From the NCBI RefSeq assembly GCF_017591435.1, contig NC_059303.1, forward strand, positions 20,218,484-20,282,483: 64,000 nt of DNA. Reading direction: 5' to 3'. This stretch comes from Portunus trituberculatus (lineage: Eukaryota; Arthropoda; Malacostraca; Decapoda; Portunidae). Each line of letters opens with the position of its first letter. Within the stretch, counting starts at the first letter, position 1. The translations under genes and the position numbers were made by a program. Below, in pieces: positions 12,339 through 27,392 of the stretch. The notes below the pieces were generated by a model. The model was not told where the DNA came from. It saw only the letters and a list, made by a program, of their open reading frames with translations, and ran no database searches.

Positions 12339-13876
12339 CACATACTTTTCTGCCTTCATTTTTCTGTGCTGAGATCCTTCTAGTATTTGAAATCAAAATT
12401 ATTTTCCATCAACACTATTCACATTTTCTTAGATTTCAAGCCATATTTTCCCATCCTTGAGGAAACTACATTCCATTGTGCCTCTCTCTCACCAGTCAAC
12501 CTGATGAGACACAGAGGCCGAGTCATTTAGGGGAGGAGCATGATTTCTTATTGTCATTCACTGGTATGGGTGGTAATACTTGGTGTGGAACTTACCATCG
12601 TGGTGTGTGGGGTGGTAATACTGAACACCGTCATGAGACAGAGCTCGTCCCATCTGCTTCATTCTGAGCTGAGTTGCAATGTAGTCTGGAGGGACACCCG
12701 AGGCTCCGCGGCGCAGGCGGGCACTGCCCATGCCTGCCGGGGGAGTAGTGCGTGCTCAGGTTAAGGTCTTTGTGGGTGGGTGTGGTGTTATGGGACATGG
12801 GGAGTGTGTGGTGTGTAGGGAAGTGTGGTGTGTTGTGCATGTTACCTTGTGTTGTGTTGAGGTGCCTATCTTTGCAGGAAAACTGGAGCCAAGCTGGTGT
12901 TCTGCCTCCATATCTACTTTTCTCCTATCTATTTACTCCATACCATTTTGGAAACTTTTTTTTTTTTTTTTTTTTATTGCATAGTTAAGCATACATTCTC
13001 TCTATTCACAGTTTCTTTGTACGTTGTCCACCTTATTGATGTGTTGTTGTTTTTCAAGTGTTGTAATCACACCACTACTGTGAACTCAATCGTGGAGTTT
13101 CTTGTATTTCCTCTGTTATGTAAAGATAAAAGGATGCCACTTTGAAATTTGCCAATAGCACAAGTGGCTTTTGCAATTCTGCTGATGCATTTCTTTGGTT
13201 ATGAAAGCTTCTTATCATTCTTATAATTACTCAGACGTCTTTGTCTTCCTTTATTTCTGCTTGTTGGTTAATTCTCTTTCCATTTCCTCCTCCCAAATGG
13301 ATCTCTTATCAATTCCAAAACGAGGCTTTTCTGCACTGAGCTCAACTTTCCATCTCTCTTGCCATGCACTTCTTTACAACAGTTTGCACTTACAATTGGT
13401 CTCATGATTTCTGCATTGGGAGGTGAGCAAGGGGAGAAGGAGGATGGGGAGGGAGTGAGTTTAAAGCATGCAGGGAGGAAGTGCAGGGATGGGAGTAAAT
13501 GGGGAATAAATGGGGATTATTCTGTCGCGGCCATCCAATCTTGGGGAGGGTAGGGAGTTTTATAGCAGCAGGCATCATACAGATTAATAGATTTTGGTAT
13601 TATAAAGATACATTTTTAAATACCTGATGCATTTATAGTTTACTTACACTTCTGAAATGTGCATTACAGATATCTAATATGTCTAATGTAAGCTTTATGT
13701 GGATGAAATAATAAGTATGAATGTGTGCTTATTTAGTTGGGAATTTTGCATGATCAAAATATATTAGTTTCTAAGATGTTATGTTAATGAATAAACACTG
13801 AAATGTGTCTAGTACAAAAACTTAATCTGAAGAAATACTATATGTGTGTATATATGTTTATCCAACTGGGAAATGA

Positions 13877-13973
<97 letters not shown>

Positions 13974-16900
13974 GTGTGTATTTACCTAGTTATATTTATC
14001 TAGTTGTAATTTTACTGGGCCTGGGCTTTATGCTCGTGTGTGTGTGTGTGTGTGTGTGTATTTACCTAGTTATAGTTTTACAGGGCCTGGACTTTATGCT
14101 CGTGTGGCCCCGTCTCCATATCTACACTTATCTAATTTTTCTTTAAAACTATGCACACTCGTTGCTGACACCACTTCTTCACTCAAACTGTTCCAAGTCT
14201 CAACACATCTTTGTGGGAAACTATTCTTTTTAACATCTCTCAGACATCTTCCGTTTCTCAGCTTTTTACTACGGGATCTTGTGCTTCGAATGTCATATTC
14301 TTCTCTCAGGATCAGTTTCTCATTATCCACTTGGTCCATTCCGTTGATCAATTTATAAACTTGTATCAGATCCCCTCTCTCCCTTCTCTGTTCCAGGGTT
14401 GGTAGATCCATTGCCTTTAGTCTCTCCTCATATGTCATCCCTTCAAATTCTGGAACCATTCTTGTTGCCATTTTTTGTAGTCTCTCCAACTTCCTTATGT
14501 GTTTCTTTTTATGAAGGGTCCACACTACTCCTGCATATTCCAATCTGGGTCTCATTATAGTACTTGTCAATTTCTTCATCATTTCTTTGTCCATGTAGTG
14601 AAATGCTACTCCAATATTCCTTAGCAAATTATGTCTCTGAAAATTCTATCAATATGGCGTACCGGTTGATTGTTTTCTTCCATCGTCACTCCTAAGTCCT
14701 TTTCCTTTTTTACTTTCTCCAGTTCTACTCCATCTCCCATCTTATAGATTCCCACAGGTCGTCTTTCACTCTTTCCCATTTCCATGATATGGCTTTTGTC
14801 CACATTGAATTCCATTTCCACTTTTACTCCATTCCCAGATCTTATTTAGGTCTTCCTGCAGTATTTCACAATCTTCTTTTTGCTTTATAACTCTGCACAG
14901 TTTCGTATCATCCACAAACAGACTTATGTAGCTGTTCACTCCTTCTGGCATGTCGTTTATATATATGAGAAAAAGTATTGGTGCTAATATGAACCCCTGC
15001 GGCACTCCACTTTCTACTGCTCTCCACTTGGACTTCATATCTTTAACTACCATCCTTATTTCTCTTCCCCTCAAATAATTTTCCATCCATCTCAATGTGC
15101 TTCCTTTTAAGCCACCCTTCTCCTCTAACTTCCACAGTAATCTTGCATGTGGCACTTTATCAAATGCCTTTTTTAAATCCAAATAAATACAGTCAACCCA
15201 TCCCTCTCTCTTGTACTCTATCAACTATTCTAAAATAGAAACTCAATAAATTAGTTACACAAGACCGTCTTTTCTAAAACCAAATTGGCTATTTGATATC
15301 AATTTGTTGTCTTCAAGGAACTTGATCCATTGTTTCTTTATTATTCTTTCACACATCTTGCATATTACACTAGTTAGTGATACCGGTCTGTAATTTAAAG
15401 GTTCTTCCTTCCTTCCACTCTTATATATGGGAACCACCTCAGCTCTTTTCCATTCTACTGGTACTGTTCCATTTTCTATTGAGCATTTTATGATGTTGTA
15501 TATAGGACTTGCTAGTTCTTCCCTACATTCTTTCAGTATTCTGCCTGAGACTTCATCTGGTCCCATTGCCTTCTCTTCATCCATTTCCTTCATTAACTCT
15601 TTTATTTCAAGCTTGGTTACTTTAACCTCTTTCATATAGACAGTCTCTCTATTACCCTGTGGCCTTTCAAATTTGGATTGCTTAGTAAAGACCTCCTGGA
15701 ATTTATATTTAATAGTTCTGCCATACTTTTGGGTCTTCCACCATCCCGTTCTCTCCTTTTAACCTTTCTATTGTTTCTTTTTGCCTAATTTTTCCATTTA
15801 TGAATCTGTATAACAATTTTGGTTGCTCCTTACATTTTTCGACAATGTCCTTTTCATAGTTCCTTTCCTCTTCCTTCCTCACCTTAACATATTCATTTCT
15901 TGCTGCCTTGAAGTTTTCCTTATTTACTGGATTTCTATTTCTTCTCCACCTTTTCCATGCTCCATCTCTTTTCTCCTTTGCCCTAGCACACCTTGCATTA
16001 TACCAATCTTTTTTTCCTTCTTCTTTAGGTCTATATTTTGGGACATATTCCCTAACTCCTGTTTTGTATATTTTCAAAAATAAGTTATACTTTTCTTGCA
16101 CTGTCTCTGAGTTTTCCATCTCCCAGTTAATGTATTTGAAGTAGTTCTTGAGACTCTCAATATCAGCCTTTCTGTAATTTAATCGGTCTCCTTTGTATGA
16201 ATCGTCTCTATCTTCCTTTCCCTCTTCTATATCCATTTCTAATATTACATGGTCACTCTTTCCCAATGGGCACTTATATCTTATATCATCGTTCATTTGT
16301 ATACCTCTTGTAAAAACTAGGCCCAATCTCACTGGCTTGTCGTTTCTTCTGAATCTTGTGTTTTCCTTTACTCTTTGGTCCATCATATTATCTATCATTA
16401 GGTTCAGGAATCTTTCTCCCCAGGCTTCTTCCCCCATACCACTTTCATAACTTTCCCAGTCCACTTCTTTACAGTTGAAATCTCCTACTAATATAACTTT
16501 TCTCCTTTCTTTAATGATCCTCGTTAGACTCCTTATTGTGTCATCTATCATGTCTTTATATTCTTGATTGGTTCATGAATTTGTTTTTGGTGGCACATAT
16601 GTTACAATGATTGTTAACTCTTTTTTTATTAATATGCATCTTAACATACAGTACTTCTGCTTTTCCTTCCCCACATTCCACTTGGTTTATCATTATCTTC
16701 TTCCTTAACATTATCATGACTCCTCCTTCTCCTTTACCCCCTCTGTCTCTCCTCCATACATTATACTTATTATCCAGGTCTATTTTGATTGCCTCATTTA
16801 GTTTAGTTTCAGCCAGGCATACAATATCCGGTTCTTCTTTCTTTATGTAATCTCTTAATTCTAATTTACTTGATAAAACCGTCTATGTTCGTATACATCA

Positions 16901-17100
16901 TTTTTAGTCTCTTGCCTTTATCACTTTTAGTTAAACTTCTTCCACTTTTTCCTCTTCCTTCTCTTTTATATACCATTTCCTTATCCTGTCTCCTAGAATT
17001 CTCCAAACAAATACCTTTTTTTTTCTCTTCTGACCTTTCATTATTTTTTTCCCTTACTGCTGCTGCCAGTTTGCTGTATCTCTTCCCTTCTTCCTCATTT

Positions 17101-17186
<86 letters not shown>

Positions 17187-18675
17187 CCTTGCAGCCTTCT
17201 GTTTCTCTGAGTTTAGTTCTATATAATATTTCTTGTGTTGCTGCTTGTGATTTTAGTAGTATCTTAACTGGTCTCGTTGTTCCTTCTTGATATGGTCCCA
17301 TTCTGTGTATTTCTTCTACTTCCCCTTCTAAGTTCTACCTATCTTCGTCGTTTAGATTTTTTAGTAGGTCTTTGACTGATTTTATTTCTTCTTTTTCTCT
17401 TCTTGGTCTATATTTTATATTTTTTTCTTTTAGTCCAAATATGATTACACTTTTTTTCTGCAATTTTTCTAACTATATTTTCTTTTTTCTTGAGGACTCC
17501 CATCATTTTGTTTGTCATATTTTCATCTATTTCTTTTAGCTGTTCTTGAATCACCTCCTAAAAATCAGCCTTATCTTTCTTATCTTGGACTCTCCATGCT
17601 TGTACTTCTTTTTTAATCACGTTCTGTACTCTTTCCTCCTCTTTGTTTACTAGATCTTTCAGCTTCTATTTTTCTTTCTCGGCTTTACCGAGTCCTTCTT
17701 CCATCTGTTTCTTGTAGTTAGCTACTTTCTTTTTCATTTCTTCATTTTCTGCTCTTAGTCTAGCTTCATTTTCTTCCACTTTTTTTATCCTTTCTCTCAG
17801 TTTTTGAAACTCTTTTTCCTGTTCTTCATTCTTTTTCATTCCCATACTCTCCTTTATCCATTTATCTAATTTGCCTTCAATAGTCAACACTCTCTTAAAT
17901 AGTGAAGTATTTGCCGCATCAAAACCTTCGAATGCGCTTACTTCCTCATCAACATATTCATCTTCTTCTTTCATTCTTTCCCTAGTCTCATACCTGCATT
18001 TAGATGGAATCTCTTCTTTACTCATGATTCTCTAACACTTGATTTCATGAAAATGAGTTTACATTACTTGCCTAGGCCACTGCAAATACTATACAACAGG
18101 TAGTGAAGATCAGCTGATTCTCGGAGCAACAGCACTGAGTCCTTCCTCTACCGGAACTCTTGTATTTACCTAGTTGTAGTTTTATAGGGCCTGGGTTTTA
18201 TGCTCGTGTGGCCCAGTCTCCATATCAACACTTATCCAATTTTTCTTTAAAACTATGCACACTTGTTGCTGACACCACTTCCTCACTCAAACTGTTCCAA
18301 GTCTCAACACATCTTTTCGGAAAACTATATTTTTTAACATCTCTCAGACATCTTCCCTTCCTCAGTTTCTTACTATGTGATCTTGTGCTTCTAATGTCAT
18401 ATTCTTCTCTCAGGATTAGTTTCTCATTATCCACTTGATCCATTCCATTAATCAATTTATAAACTTGTATCAGATCCCCTCTCTCTCTTCTCTGTTCCAG
18501 GGTTGGTAGATCCTTAGCTTTTATTCTCTTCTCATATGTCATTCCTTTAAATTCTGGAACCATTCTTGTAACCATTTTTTGTAGTCTCTCCAATTTCTTT
18601 ATGTGTATTTTTTTTATGGGGTCCACACTGCATATTCCAATCTGGGTGTTATTTTAGTACTTGTCAATTTCTTCA

Positions 18676-18770
<95 letters not shown>

Positions 18771-19076
18771 TTACCTAGTTGTAGTTTTACAGGGCCTGGG
18801 CTTTATGCTTGTGTGGTCCCGTCTCCATATCTACACTTATCCAATTTTTCTTTAAAACTATGTACACTCTTTGCTCACTTCCTCCTCAAACTGTTCCAAG
18901 TCTCTTTGCTGACACCACTTCCTCACTCAAACTGTTCCAAGTCTCAACACATCTTTGTGGGAAACTAAATTTTTAACATCTCTCAGACATCTTCCTTCCT
19001 CAGTTTCTTACTATGCGATCTTGTGCTTCTAAAGTCATATACTTCTCTCAGACATCTTCCCTTTGTGTCAATTCAT

Positions 19077-19121
<45 letters not shown>

Positions 19122-22100
19122 ACCTAATTGTATTTACCTAATTGTAACATACGGAAAAGAGCTATGCTCGTGTTGTCCCGTCTCCATATCTATTAATGTC
19201 CAGCTTTTCTTAAAATCATGAATATTCCTTGCGTTGACCACTTCCACGTCTAAACTATTCCATGCTTCCACCCTTCTATGAGGAAGCTATATTTTTCACA
19301 TCTCTCCTATAAGTGGCCATTTTAGTTTTTCCCATGCCCTCTCGACATTCTTCCATTCCACATACACAGATCTTCCCTATCCATTTTTCCATGCCAATCA
19401 TCACTCTGTATATTGCTATCAGGTCTCCCCTTTCTCTTCTGTTTTCCAGGGTTGGAAGTTGCATTCTTTTCAGTCTGTCTTCATAAGTCAAATCTCTTAA
19501 GTCAGGCACCATTTTCGTTGCAGCCCTCTGTACTTTCTCTAGTTTCCTTATGTGTTTCTTTAAGTTCGGAGCCCACTGTATTGTTGCATATTCAAGCCTC
19601 GGTCTTATCATTGCAGTAATTATTTTCTTCATCATTTCTTCATCTAGATATCTGACGCCACTCTTATGTTCCTCAATAAGTTCAATACTTCTCCAATTAT
19701 TTTGTTTATATGTCTCTCTGGCGATAGGTCATTGGTAATTGTCACCCCAAGGTCTTTTTCTTCATGACTGGTTTTATGTCTTCATTTCCTATCTTGTACA
19801 TACTCCTGATTCTTCTTTCACTCTTGCCAAACTCTATTTTCTTGCATTTTGTCGTGTTGAACTCCATTTGCCATGTACAGCTCCATTTCCATATTCTGTC
19901 CAAGTCTTCCTGGAGTAGTTCGCAATCTTTGTCACATCTCACTTTTCTTAACAATTTTGCATCGTCTGCAAATAGGCTCACATAACTGGACACCCCATCC
20001 ACCATGTCATTTATGTAGACTGCGAACATTACTGGTGCCAACACTGATCCCTGTGGAACTCCACTCTCCACCAATCCCCATTCTGATGGTCTGTCCTTAA
20101 TTATTGTTCTCATTTCTCTTCCTACCAAAAGTCTTCCATCCATTTTAGTAAACTGCCATGCACTCCTCCTACCATTTCAAGTTTCCAGATCAGTCTCTGG
20201 TGTGGTACCTTATCAAAGGCCTTTTTTAAATCCAGATATATTCCATCAGCCCAACCATCTCTTTCCTGTATTACATCTATCACCCTCGAATAGTAACATA
20301 TCAGGTTTGTCGTGCATGAACGCCCTTTCCTAAAACCAAATTGACACTCACAAAGTATGTCATTTTCTCCAAGAAGTCTGTCCATCTAGTCTTCACCACC
20401 CTCTCACACATCTTAGCTACCACACTTGTAAGTGACACTGGTCTATAGTTCAATGGGTCTCTCTTGTTACCTGATTTATAGATTGGGACAATGTTAGCTC
20501 TTTTCCAGTCTTGGGGCACTACACCTTCCCTTAATGAGGCATCAATTACTTCACAAACTTTTTCTGCCAATTGCTCCTGCATTCTCTTAAAATCCATCCT
20601 GATACCCCATCAGGTCCCACAGCTTTTCTCACTTCTAAACTCCCCATCATGTTCTTGATCTCCTCCACCGTTACTTGAAACTCCTTCATAATCCCTTTCT
20701 GTTCCATTACCAGTGGTTTGTCAAAAGCAGTCTCCTTTGTGAATACCTTCCGAAAGCATCCATTCATAGCCTCTGCCATTTCCTGGGATCTTCACTGTAT
20801 ACTCCATTTACTTCTAAACTTTCAATACTTTCTCTATTTTTGATGTTGTTGTTCACATGTCTGTAAAAAAGCCTTGGTTGGTCTTTACATTTATCAATTA
20901 TATCCTTTTCTTGTTTCTTTCTTTCTTCTCTTCTAATCAACACATATTCATTTCTTGCTCTTTTGTAACTTTCCCACTGCTTAATCCGTCTTTTCCTTCT
21001 CCACCTCTTCCATGCATCCTCTTTTCTTGTTCTAGCCTTTTCACATCTATCGTTAAACCAGTCCTGCTTTCCAACTTCTCTATGTTGTCTTATTGGTACA
21101 AATTTTTCTCACCTTCTTTGTATATTTTTATAAATTCCTTCCACTTTTCATTTGCTCCCTTAGCACTCTTGAATTTCATCCAATTTGTCTCTTGAAAGAA
21201 TTTCTTTAGGTTTCCAAAATCTGTCTTGGCATAATTCCATCTTCCCACTTTATATTCTTCATTTCTTCTAGATTTCTCTTCGTCTATCACCTTGAACTCC
21301 AAAACTGCATGATCACTCTTTGCTAAAGGGCACTCCACCCTCATCTCCTCAATGACCATTGGCTCTGTACTAAAGACCAAGTCCAGTCTTGACGATGCTC
21401 CCTCTCCTCCAAACCTAGTATCTTCTTTGACCCACTGAGTTAACACATTTTCCATTGCCAGTGTCAATAGTGTATTTCCCCATGTTGTCTCTGATCCTTC
21501 CATTGACCAGTCCTCCCAACACACCTCTTTACAATTAAAATCTCCCATCATTATAGTTCGTTCACAGCCACCCAACATTTCTTCCAGACATGTTCCTGTA
21601 TCACTTATCATTTCTTCATATTCCTGTACTGACCATGCATTTGTCTTAGGTGGTACGTACACCACTATGTAGTGCCTCTTTTTTCCTTCATTAGTTTCTG
21701 CTCTGATCTTTAGCACTTCTGCCTTTCCCATACCTTTTTCACTTGATCCACCTTTATATCTTTTTTAACCAGCAACATCACTCCTCCTCCCATCTTACCT
21801 ACTCTATTTCTTTTCCAAACGTTATATTTCCCTTCTCCAACCTTCATCAGGTCTTCTCCCTCTCTCAGTTTTGTTTCAGTAAGACCCACAATATCTGGGT
21901 TCTTGTCCCTCAAGTAATCGTTGAGTTCTAAAATCCCGATATCACTCCATTTATGTTGGAATACATTACATTTCGCTCATATGTAAGTTTCTTTAGTCCT
22001 TTCTTGCTGTACTTTTCTGGGTTATGAACCACTTCCTCAGTCTCATATCCAAGATTCTCCAGAAAAACTCTTTCTTCTCTTCTTCTGTCCTCTCTTCATT

Positions 22101-23140
22101 TTTTCAAAGCCTCCTTTCTCAACTCATTTAACATTTCTCTTTCCTTTTCACCGAGATCTCTTCTCAACCAAATCTTCCTTGTTGTTTCCTGCTGGGCTAG
22201 CCTCCATGACTTCTCCACCAATTCATCTACATCCTTTTGTGACTTAAGTTTGATTCTTATTGGCCTCATACCTTCTCTTGTGAACTTTCCAATTCTATGG
22301 AAGTCCTCTATTTCTTGTACTAGGTCTTTTCCTCCTCTTGCACCACATTAATGATATTATTTATCACCTTTTTATGTTTTCTCTCTCTCCATTTTACTCG
22401 GTGTCTTATCCTCCTCCACACCAAATATCACCACACATCTCTTTTTGTCTACAGTTTCCCTCACCAATGTCTCATTTGACTTAATAACCTTCACCACTTT
22501 CTCAGCTATCTTCTCTTCTATGATCTGTTGATCTATAATTTCAGCAAGGCCCAAAGTTTTCTCCCCTGACTCTTTGATTTCCTTTTCCAGACTTGCAACT
22601 TTGTAATTTACCTCCTTTCTTTCCACTTCCTGACTTTTTTCCATTCAGCCTGCTTCTCCATCACTTTTCCTAGAGATTCTCCACATTTTTCGCAATTCAC
22701 TTTAATTAGCTTAACTTCCTCTTTCAGTGCTGCATTTTCCTTCTTCATATCGGCACAGTCTCTTTTACATTGTCATAACTCGTTTCCAGGCCCTCATACT
22801 TTTCAAACAGTTTTCAATTTTACCTTCTAACTCCAGAATTTTCTTCACATAAGCGCTCTTCTCCATTATTCCTTGAAACCCTGTGAAGTCTGATTCCTCT
22901 TTCGAGTTCACGGCCGCCATGTTGCGCAGACGTAAACAAACCAGCTGATGGCTCAAACGCAGGCTACAGTTTATATTTACCTTCACTGGACATTATTTTG
23001 CTAATCAACAGTTAACATGACTATATGGAGACGGGACAAACATTACCAGCTCCTTTCCCACCTTGGTTACTCTTAGGTAACTGTAGAATTATAGATGATT
23101 GCTCTGGAGCTCAGCGACCACCTCCGCCATCGACGATGTC

Positions 23141-23218
<78 letters not shown>

Positions 23219-26200
23219 AGGAATGGGAATGAAAGGGTTCAATTTAGAGAAAGAAAAAAAAGTACCTGATTATGAAGGGCAATAATTTCTCATTCAAACA
23301 AAACAGTGTCTTGTTATGGCTGAAAAATGATGATACATTACAAATTTTTTCCTATTTTTTCTCATTCAAACAAAGTGACTTGTTATAGCAGAAAAAATAA
23401 AGAAACAACTTAATCAGTAAGGTGAGAAAATAATAATTACATTTTTGTTCTGTTTTCAATTTTGGTAAAGAGTGACACAAATTAAACACTTTGAAATCAA
23501 TAAGCCTAGAAAATTCAAGACTCAAATTAATCAATAAAATGTACACAACTGTCTCATATTGCCCAACAGTATACAAGTACTTTCTTTAATATCTTCAAAT
23601 CAATGTAATCAAATATTTTCTTACCAGCAAACCCCACTCTCAATCATGGCAAACAAAAACAACATAAAATCCACAAATCATAATTAGATAAAACATCCAT
23701 ATTAAAATAGTATAAATTTGAGGGACATTTAAATCAAGTCTCATTAAGAAAGGAAACAAGGAATGGAGAAATTATACTGCATACTTATTTATAGCTCATC
23801 CTTAAGATAAAAAACAGAATGAGAGAGGAGTGAAGGGAGAGAAAGTGAGGGAGAGTTGGCTGATTAAAGGAGAGCTGAGGAGTAAATAGGGATGTTTGGT
23901 TTGGTTTGGGAGAGTTTGGAGTGTTATGTGAGTGAAAAAGAGCTGAGGAGAAAGAGAGAGAGTCTAGGGATTTTTGGTAAGGTTTAGGTAGGTTTGGGAG
24001 AGCCTGGGGTGATCTGGAAAAGGATGGGGAAAGGATCTGAGAATGAGGGAGAGGCTGAAATAAACAGAAAATAGAATGAAAGAGGTTAGGATGACTGAAA
24101 GAGATAGTCAAGGCTGGGATAGAGTTGAAAAGACTGGAGAGGAGTGGAGATTACAATGCATACTTATTTATAGCTGGTCCTTATGGCCAAGAACAGCATG
24201 AGAAAGTGACTAACCTGCTGCCGGGACATGGGGCAGCACAGCCACTGCATGCGGGAAGGGTGGCCGCGACCGTGACTCTGTTGTGCGTGTAGCAAGAAGG
24301 CAAGTCAAGATATGCCATGGAACAGCCACAGGTAAAGGCAAGCAGAAGAAAAGGGCGCCACCACTCAGATCATTGGCATACAAACACAGTGACTTTCCCC
24401 CATACACTCCCATACATCAAGCTACCATACACCATACACAGACTTACTTACACAATCTATTTCACAGTTACTTCACCATCAATCCCCACAAACAAATCAC
24501 CTACTTGAGTTACACAAAAACAGTTAGCTACAGAATCACCACAAATACTGAATAAAAAGTGTTCTGACAGTCAAAGTTTCAAATCAATCAATTATAGAAT
24601 CAAAGGTTTCTACAGAGCTACAATACAGTGTCTACCATAATCCCATGATCAAGTATAATCTGCCAACATTCACAAAATTACCTAGTGATATAAATGGTGA
24701 ACAGCAAATATTAGTTAAACATTTAGAAAAAAAAAACAAGGACTGAGGACCCATGAGCCTTAGATTACACAAGTCCTACAGATAAAGAAAATTGTCAAAA
24801 TATAGTCTCTTTCTGCCACAATACTTGGTAACATTGGGAGTTTTGCTGAGTGTTTTTATTTTACTCCTCAGTGACACCCTAACTCACACCAGTACTAGTT
24901 TCAATACATTACTCAGATGTTATGGAGAATTGTGGTCACTGCATCAATAATTAGTTTCAAAAGGAGAAAGGATAAATTTCTATATAGTAGTGAATAAATT
25001 TCCCTTTTGCACTCTCCTTATCATGTCATGTTCTTTTATTCCTGTTTGATGCAGAAAACGGTAATGATAAATGCTTCATATGAACTCAGAAACCATGAAA
25101 ATTTACCCAAAAGAACAAGACAACATAAATACTGAGCTGCATTAATAAAAGGGCAAGAACTTCTCACATCCTTCATGATAGTATTGTAACAGAAAGATTC
25201 AACTGTAACCATCTGAATAATATAAAAATACTGAAGATAATAATAACGGAAGTGCAGGCAAAAGACTTCCTTACTTTAAATAGAGTCGGAAAACAACACC
25301 AAGACAAGATTAGATAGAAAGTTATACTACAGTAACATAACACTCATCTTTATAAAAAAAAAAAAACTCTTTACTTAAGGGGGAACAATTTAGAAACCTC
25401 CAGAAGGCAGACTCACGCAGGAGGCTCTGAAAGGGGAGAGCGGCAAAAGTGCCCAACACGGCAAGATGGTGGCGGCAAAGCTGTCATTAACCTGTCCATT
25501 ACTGAGAGGGAGAATCAACCTACCTGGCTGGTGGGAGTAGCGGCGGTGGTGCGCTGGTGGGGAGGAGTGAGGATAGCATTCATAATTAGGCACTCCACCA
25601 GCTTCAACTTCCAGTGAGGAGGAGGAGTGTCCATCAAAATGGGCTGAGATGCCGGAGTCAGACCCACCAGGGACTACTTGGCACTCTGTTGATGCCATGG
25701 AACCTGTCAAGGCACAGAAAAATGTTAGTGCTGCATGGAACCTGGATGCGTCATAAAATACACAGTAAATAAAATACATCCGAGGAACTGTAACCAAGTA
25801 TTAGTTATGGAGAGGAGATGGCTGTTAATCCTGCACTGTACTGTACTGTTAGCTGATGAACTGTACTGTAAATCTTGCACAGAACTTGGATCCATCATAG
25901 AATACACACCAGTGAAGTAAAGCTGATGAACTGTAACCAAATATCAGTTATCAAGAGGAGACATTTATTTAAATTTTGGTGTTTATGGGGATTAAGAAAG
26001 TTGTATTTATCATCATACACAAGCTGTAATAACCAAAAATCAGTTATAGAGATGAAACCTTTTTTTATTTTTTTTTATTTTGGTGTTTATGGGGAATAGG
26101 AAAAAGATATGTAGTTATGACCATGCACACCCATACCAACACCTCAACATCTCCATGCATTCACCTCTGTATAAGCATACAAGTCTCTGGTTATATACAA

Positions 26201-27357
26201 GAGCTTTGATATATCCCAGACTGTTACTTTAGTTGTTACTAATGGCCACACTAAGTACAGCATTTGTTACAGAGCTTGTCAAGGTTTTTATCATGAGGAC
26301 ATGGGATTGATTAATGGGTGATGATAACAAATGGGAGATTTTACATAATCAGAAAATGCCTTGTGTAAGATAGCTGGCTTTTTGCAGTTTCCTTGCTTAT
26401 GTTCAAGTGTTAATGCTTTATTCCCTCGTCCCAGTGAAATATGTGAAGTATATCTCTGACTAATGAAAGAATGGAGCAATTAGTTATACAGTAAAAGTCA
26501 TTATGTACAGCTATAAGTGGTGAGAAGTCCCAGGGAAGCAAGAGAGCAGAGGTGGAGGATGTGTGAAGTGTTGTGTCTTCAGTTCTAGTGGTATGCAGCA
26601 CTCTGTTCTGAGGCAATGGTTATATAGTACACCATGTCTAGAGTCTGTGGCTGGTGAGAGCTGAACAGTGTAAGGTGAGGAAGAAAGGTGTGGTGGGATG
26701 ACTGCATGGTGATAGTTATGAAGGCTTACCAGTTTTAGTGAATGACTAGCTTACCTAAACAATTGTAATCTATAGTAAACTGAACTAATCCGATCTAATT
26801 TAATTAGGTAAGTAACCTTACCTTATTTAATGCAAACTAACATAAACTAACATTATGAACTAAATATAAATAACCCTGACTGACCTAATCTGACCTAACC
26901 TATATAAAAAGTACAGTGACCCATGATTATATAATAATCAAGTGTACATAAAATAAATACACCAGTAATATATGGATTTAGTAAAAGAAAATGTTAAAAA
27001 ACAATTAATGGAAAAATTTTTTGTAGTATCACATCTGAAAACTGAACCAAAGGATTATACAGATGAGAATCCACAAATACCCTTCATTATTACACCAAAC
27101 ACTCAAGTAACCAACAAAATTTTGGCTTTTATTTGTGGTGATATTATCCTCATAATGTCTTCTAAGCACTCTTTATTATCACAACAAATTCTAAAACAAG
27201 TTAAAGAAAATTTGTTTTGATTTACAACGTGAGTGGTAGCGCAATGTACCTACAGTTGTCTTGTGTATGTCAGTCACTCATTAATGTGCTTGTGTGGTTG
27301 TGACACATAGCTGGCTTAGACTGTTGACCCTTCCACCTCAGTATGCCTATGTCAGTG

Positions 27358-27392
<35 letters not shown>

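Larger units (their letters stand above)
14060..18150 (-). mobile_element. Near full-length CR1-like LINE (copy B), inactive
   Basis: From 5' to 3' on minus: coiled-coil ORF1 (18025-17666), ORF1 C-part (about 17300-17180), endonuclease (16551-15709 holds VILVGDFNCKEVDWESYE and PLGKSDHVILEM), RT (15635-15255 EPLNYRPVSLTSVICKMCER; 15224-14766 LDLKKAFDKVPHARLLWKLE, SGVPQGFILAPILFLIYIND, SLFVDDTKL), and C-terminal domain (14627-14094, RMVPEFEGMTYEERLKAMDL). Frameshifts at about 15240, 14790 and elsewhere, plus stops in the endonuclease N-part, make it a pseudo-element. The catalytic motif is FVDD. The 3' end carries the 14-bp tandem tatttacctagttg and abuts (TG)11. Confidence 0.9.
12734..24214 (-). 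other. Gef26 intron of 11.5 kb loaded with CR1 elements
   Basis: Lies between exons 19 and 20. 12734-13879 and 23217-24214 hold no recognised gene; 13979-22985 is a chain of CR1 copies, all in the same orientation as the host gene, separated by (GT)n arrays. Confidence 0.8.

Noticed and set aside
26972..27220. 82-codon plus-strand open frame in a Gef26 intron
   Set aside because: No recognised motif, no splice or promoter evidence, AT-rich intron setting; cannot be supported as a gene.
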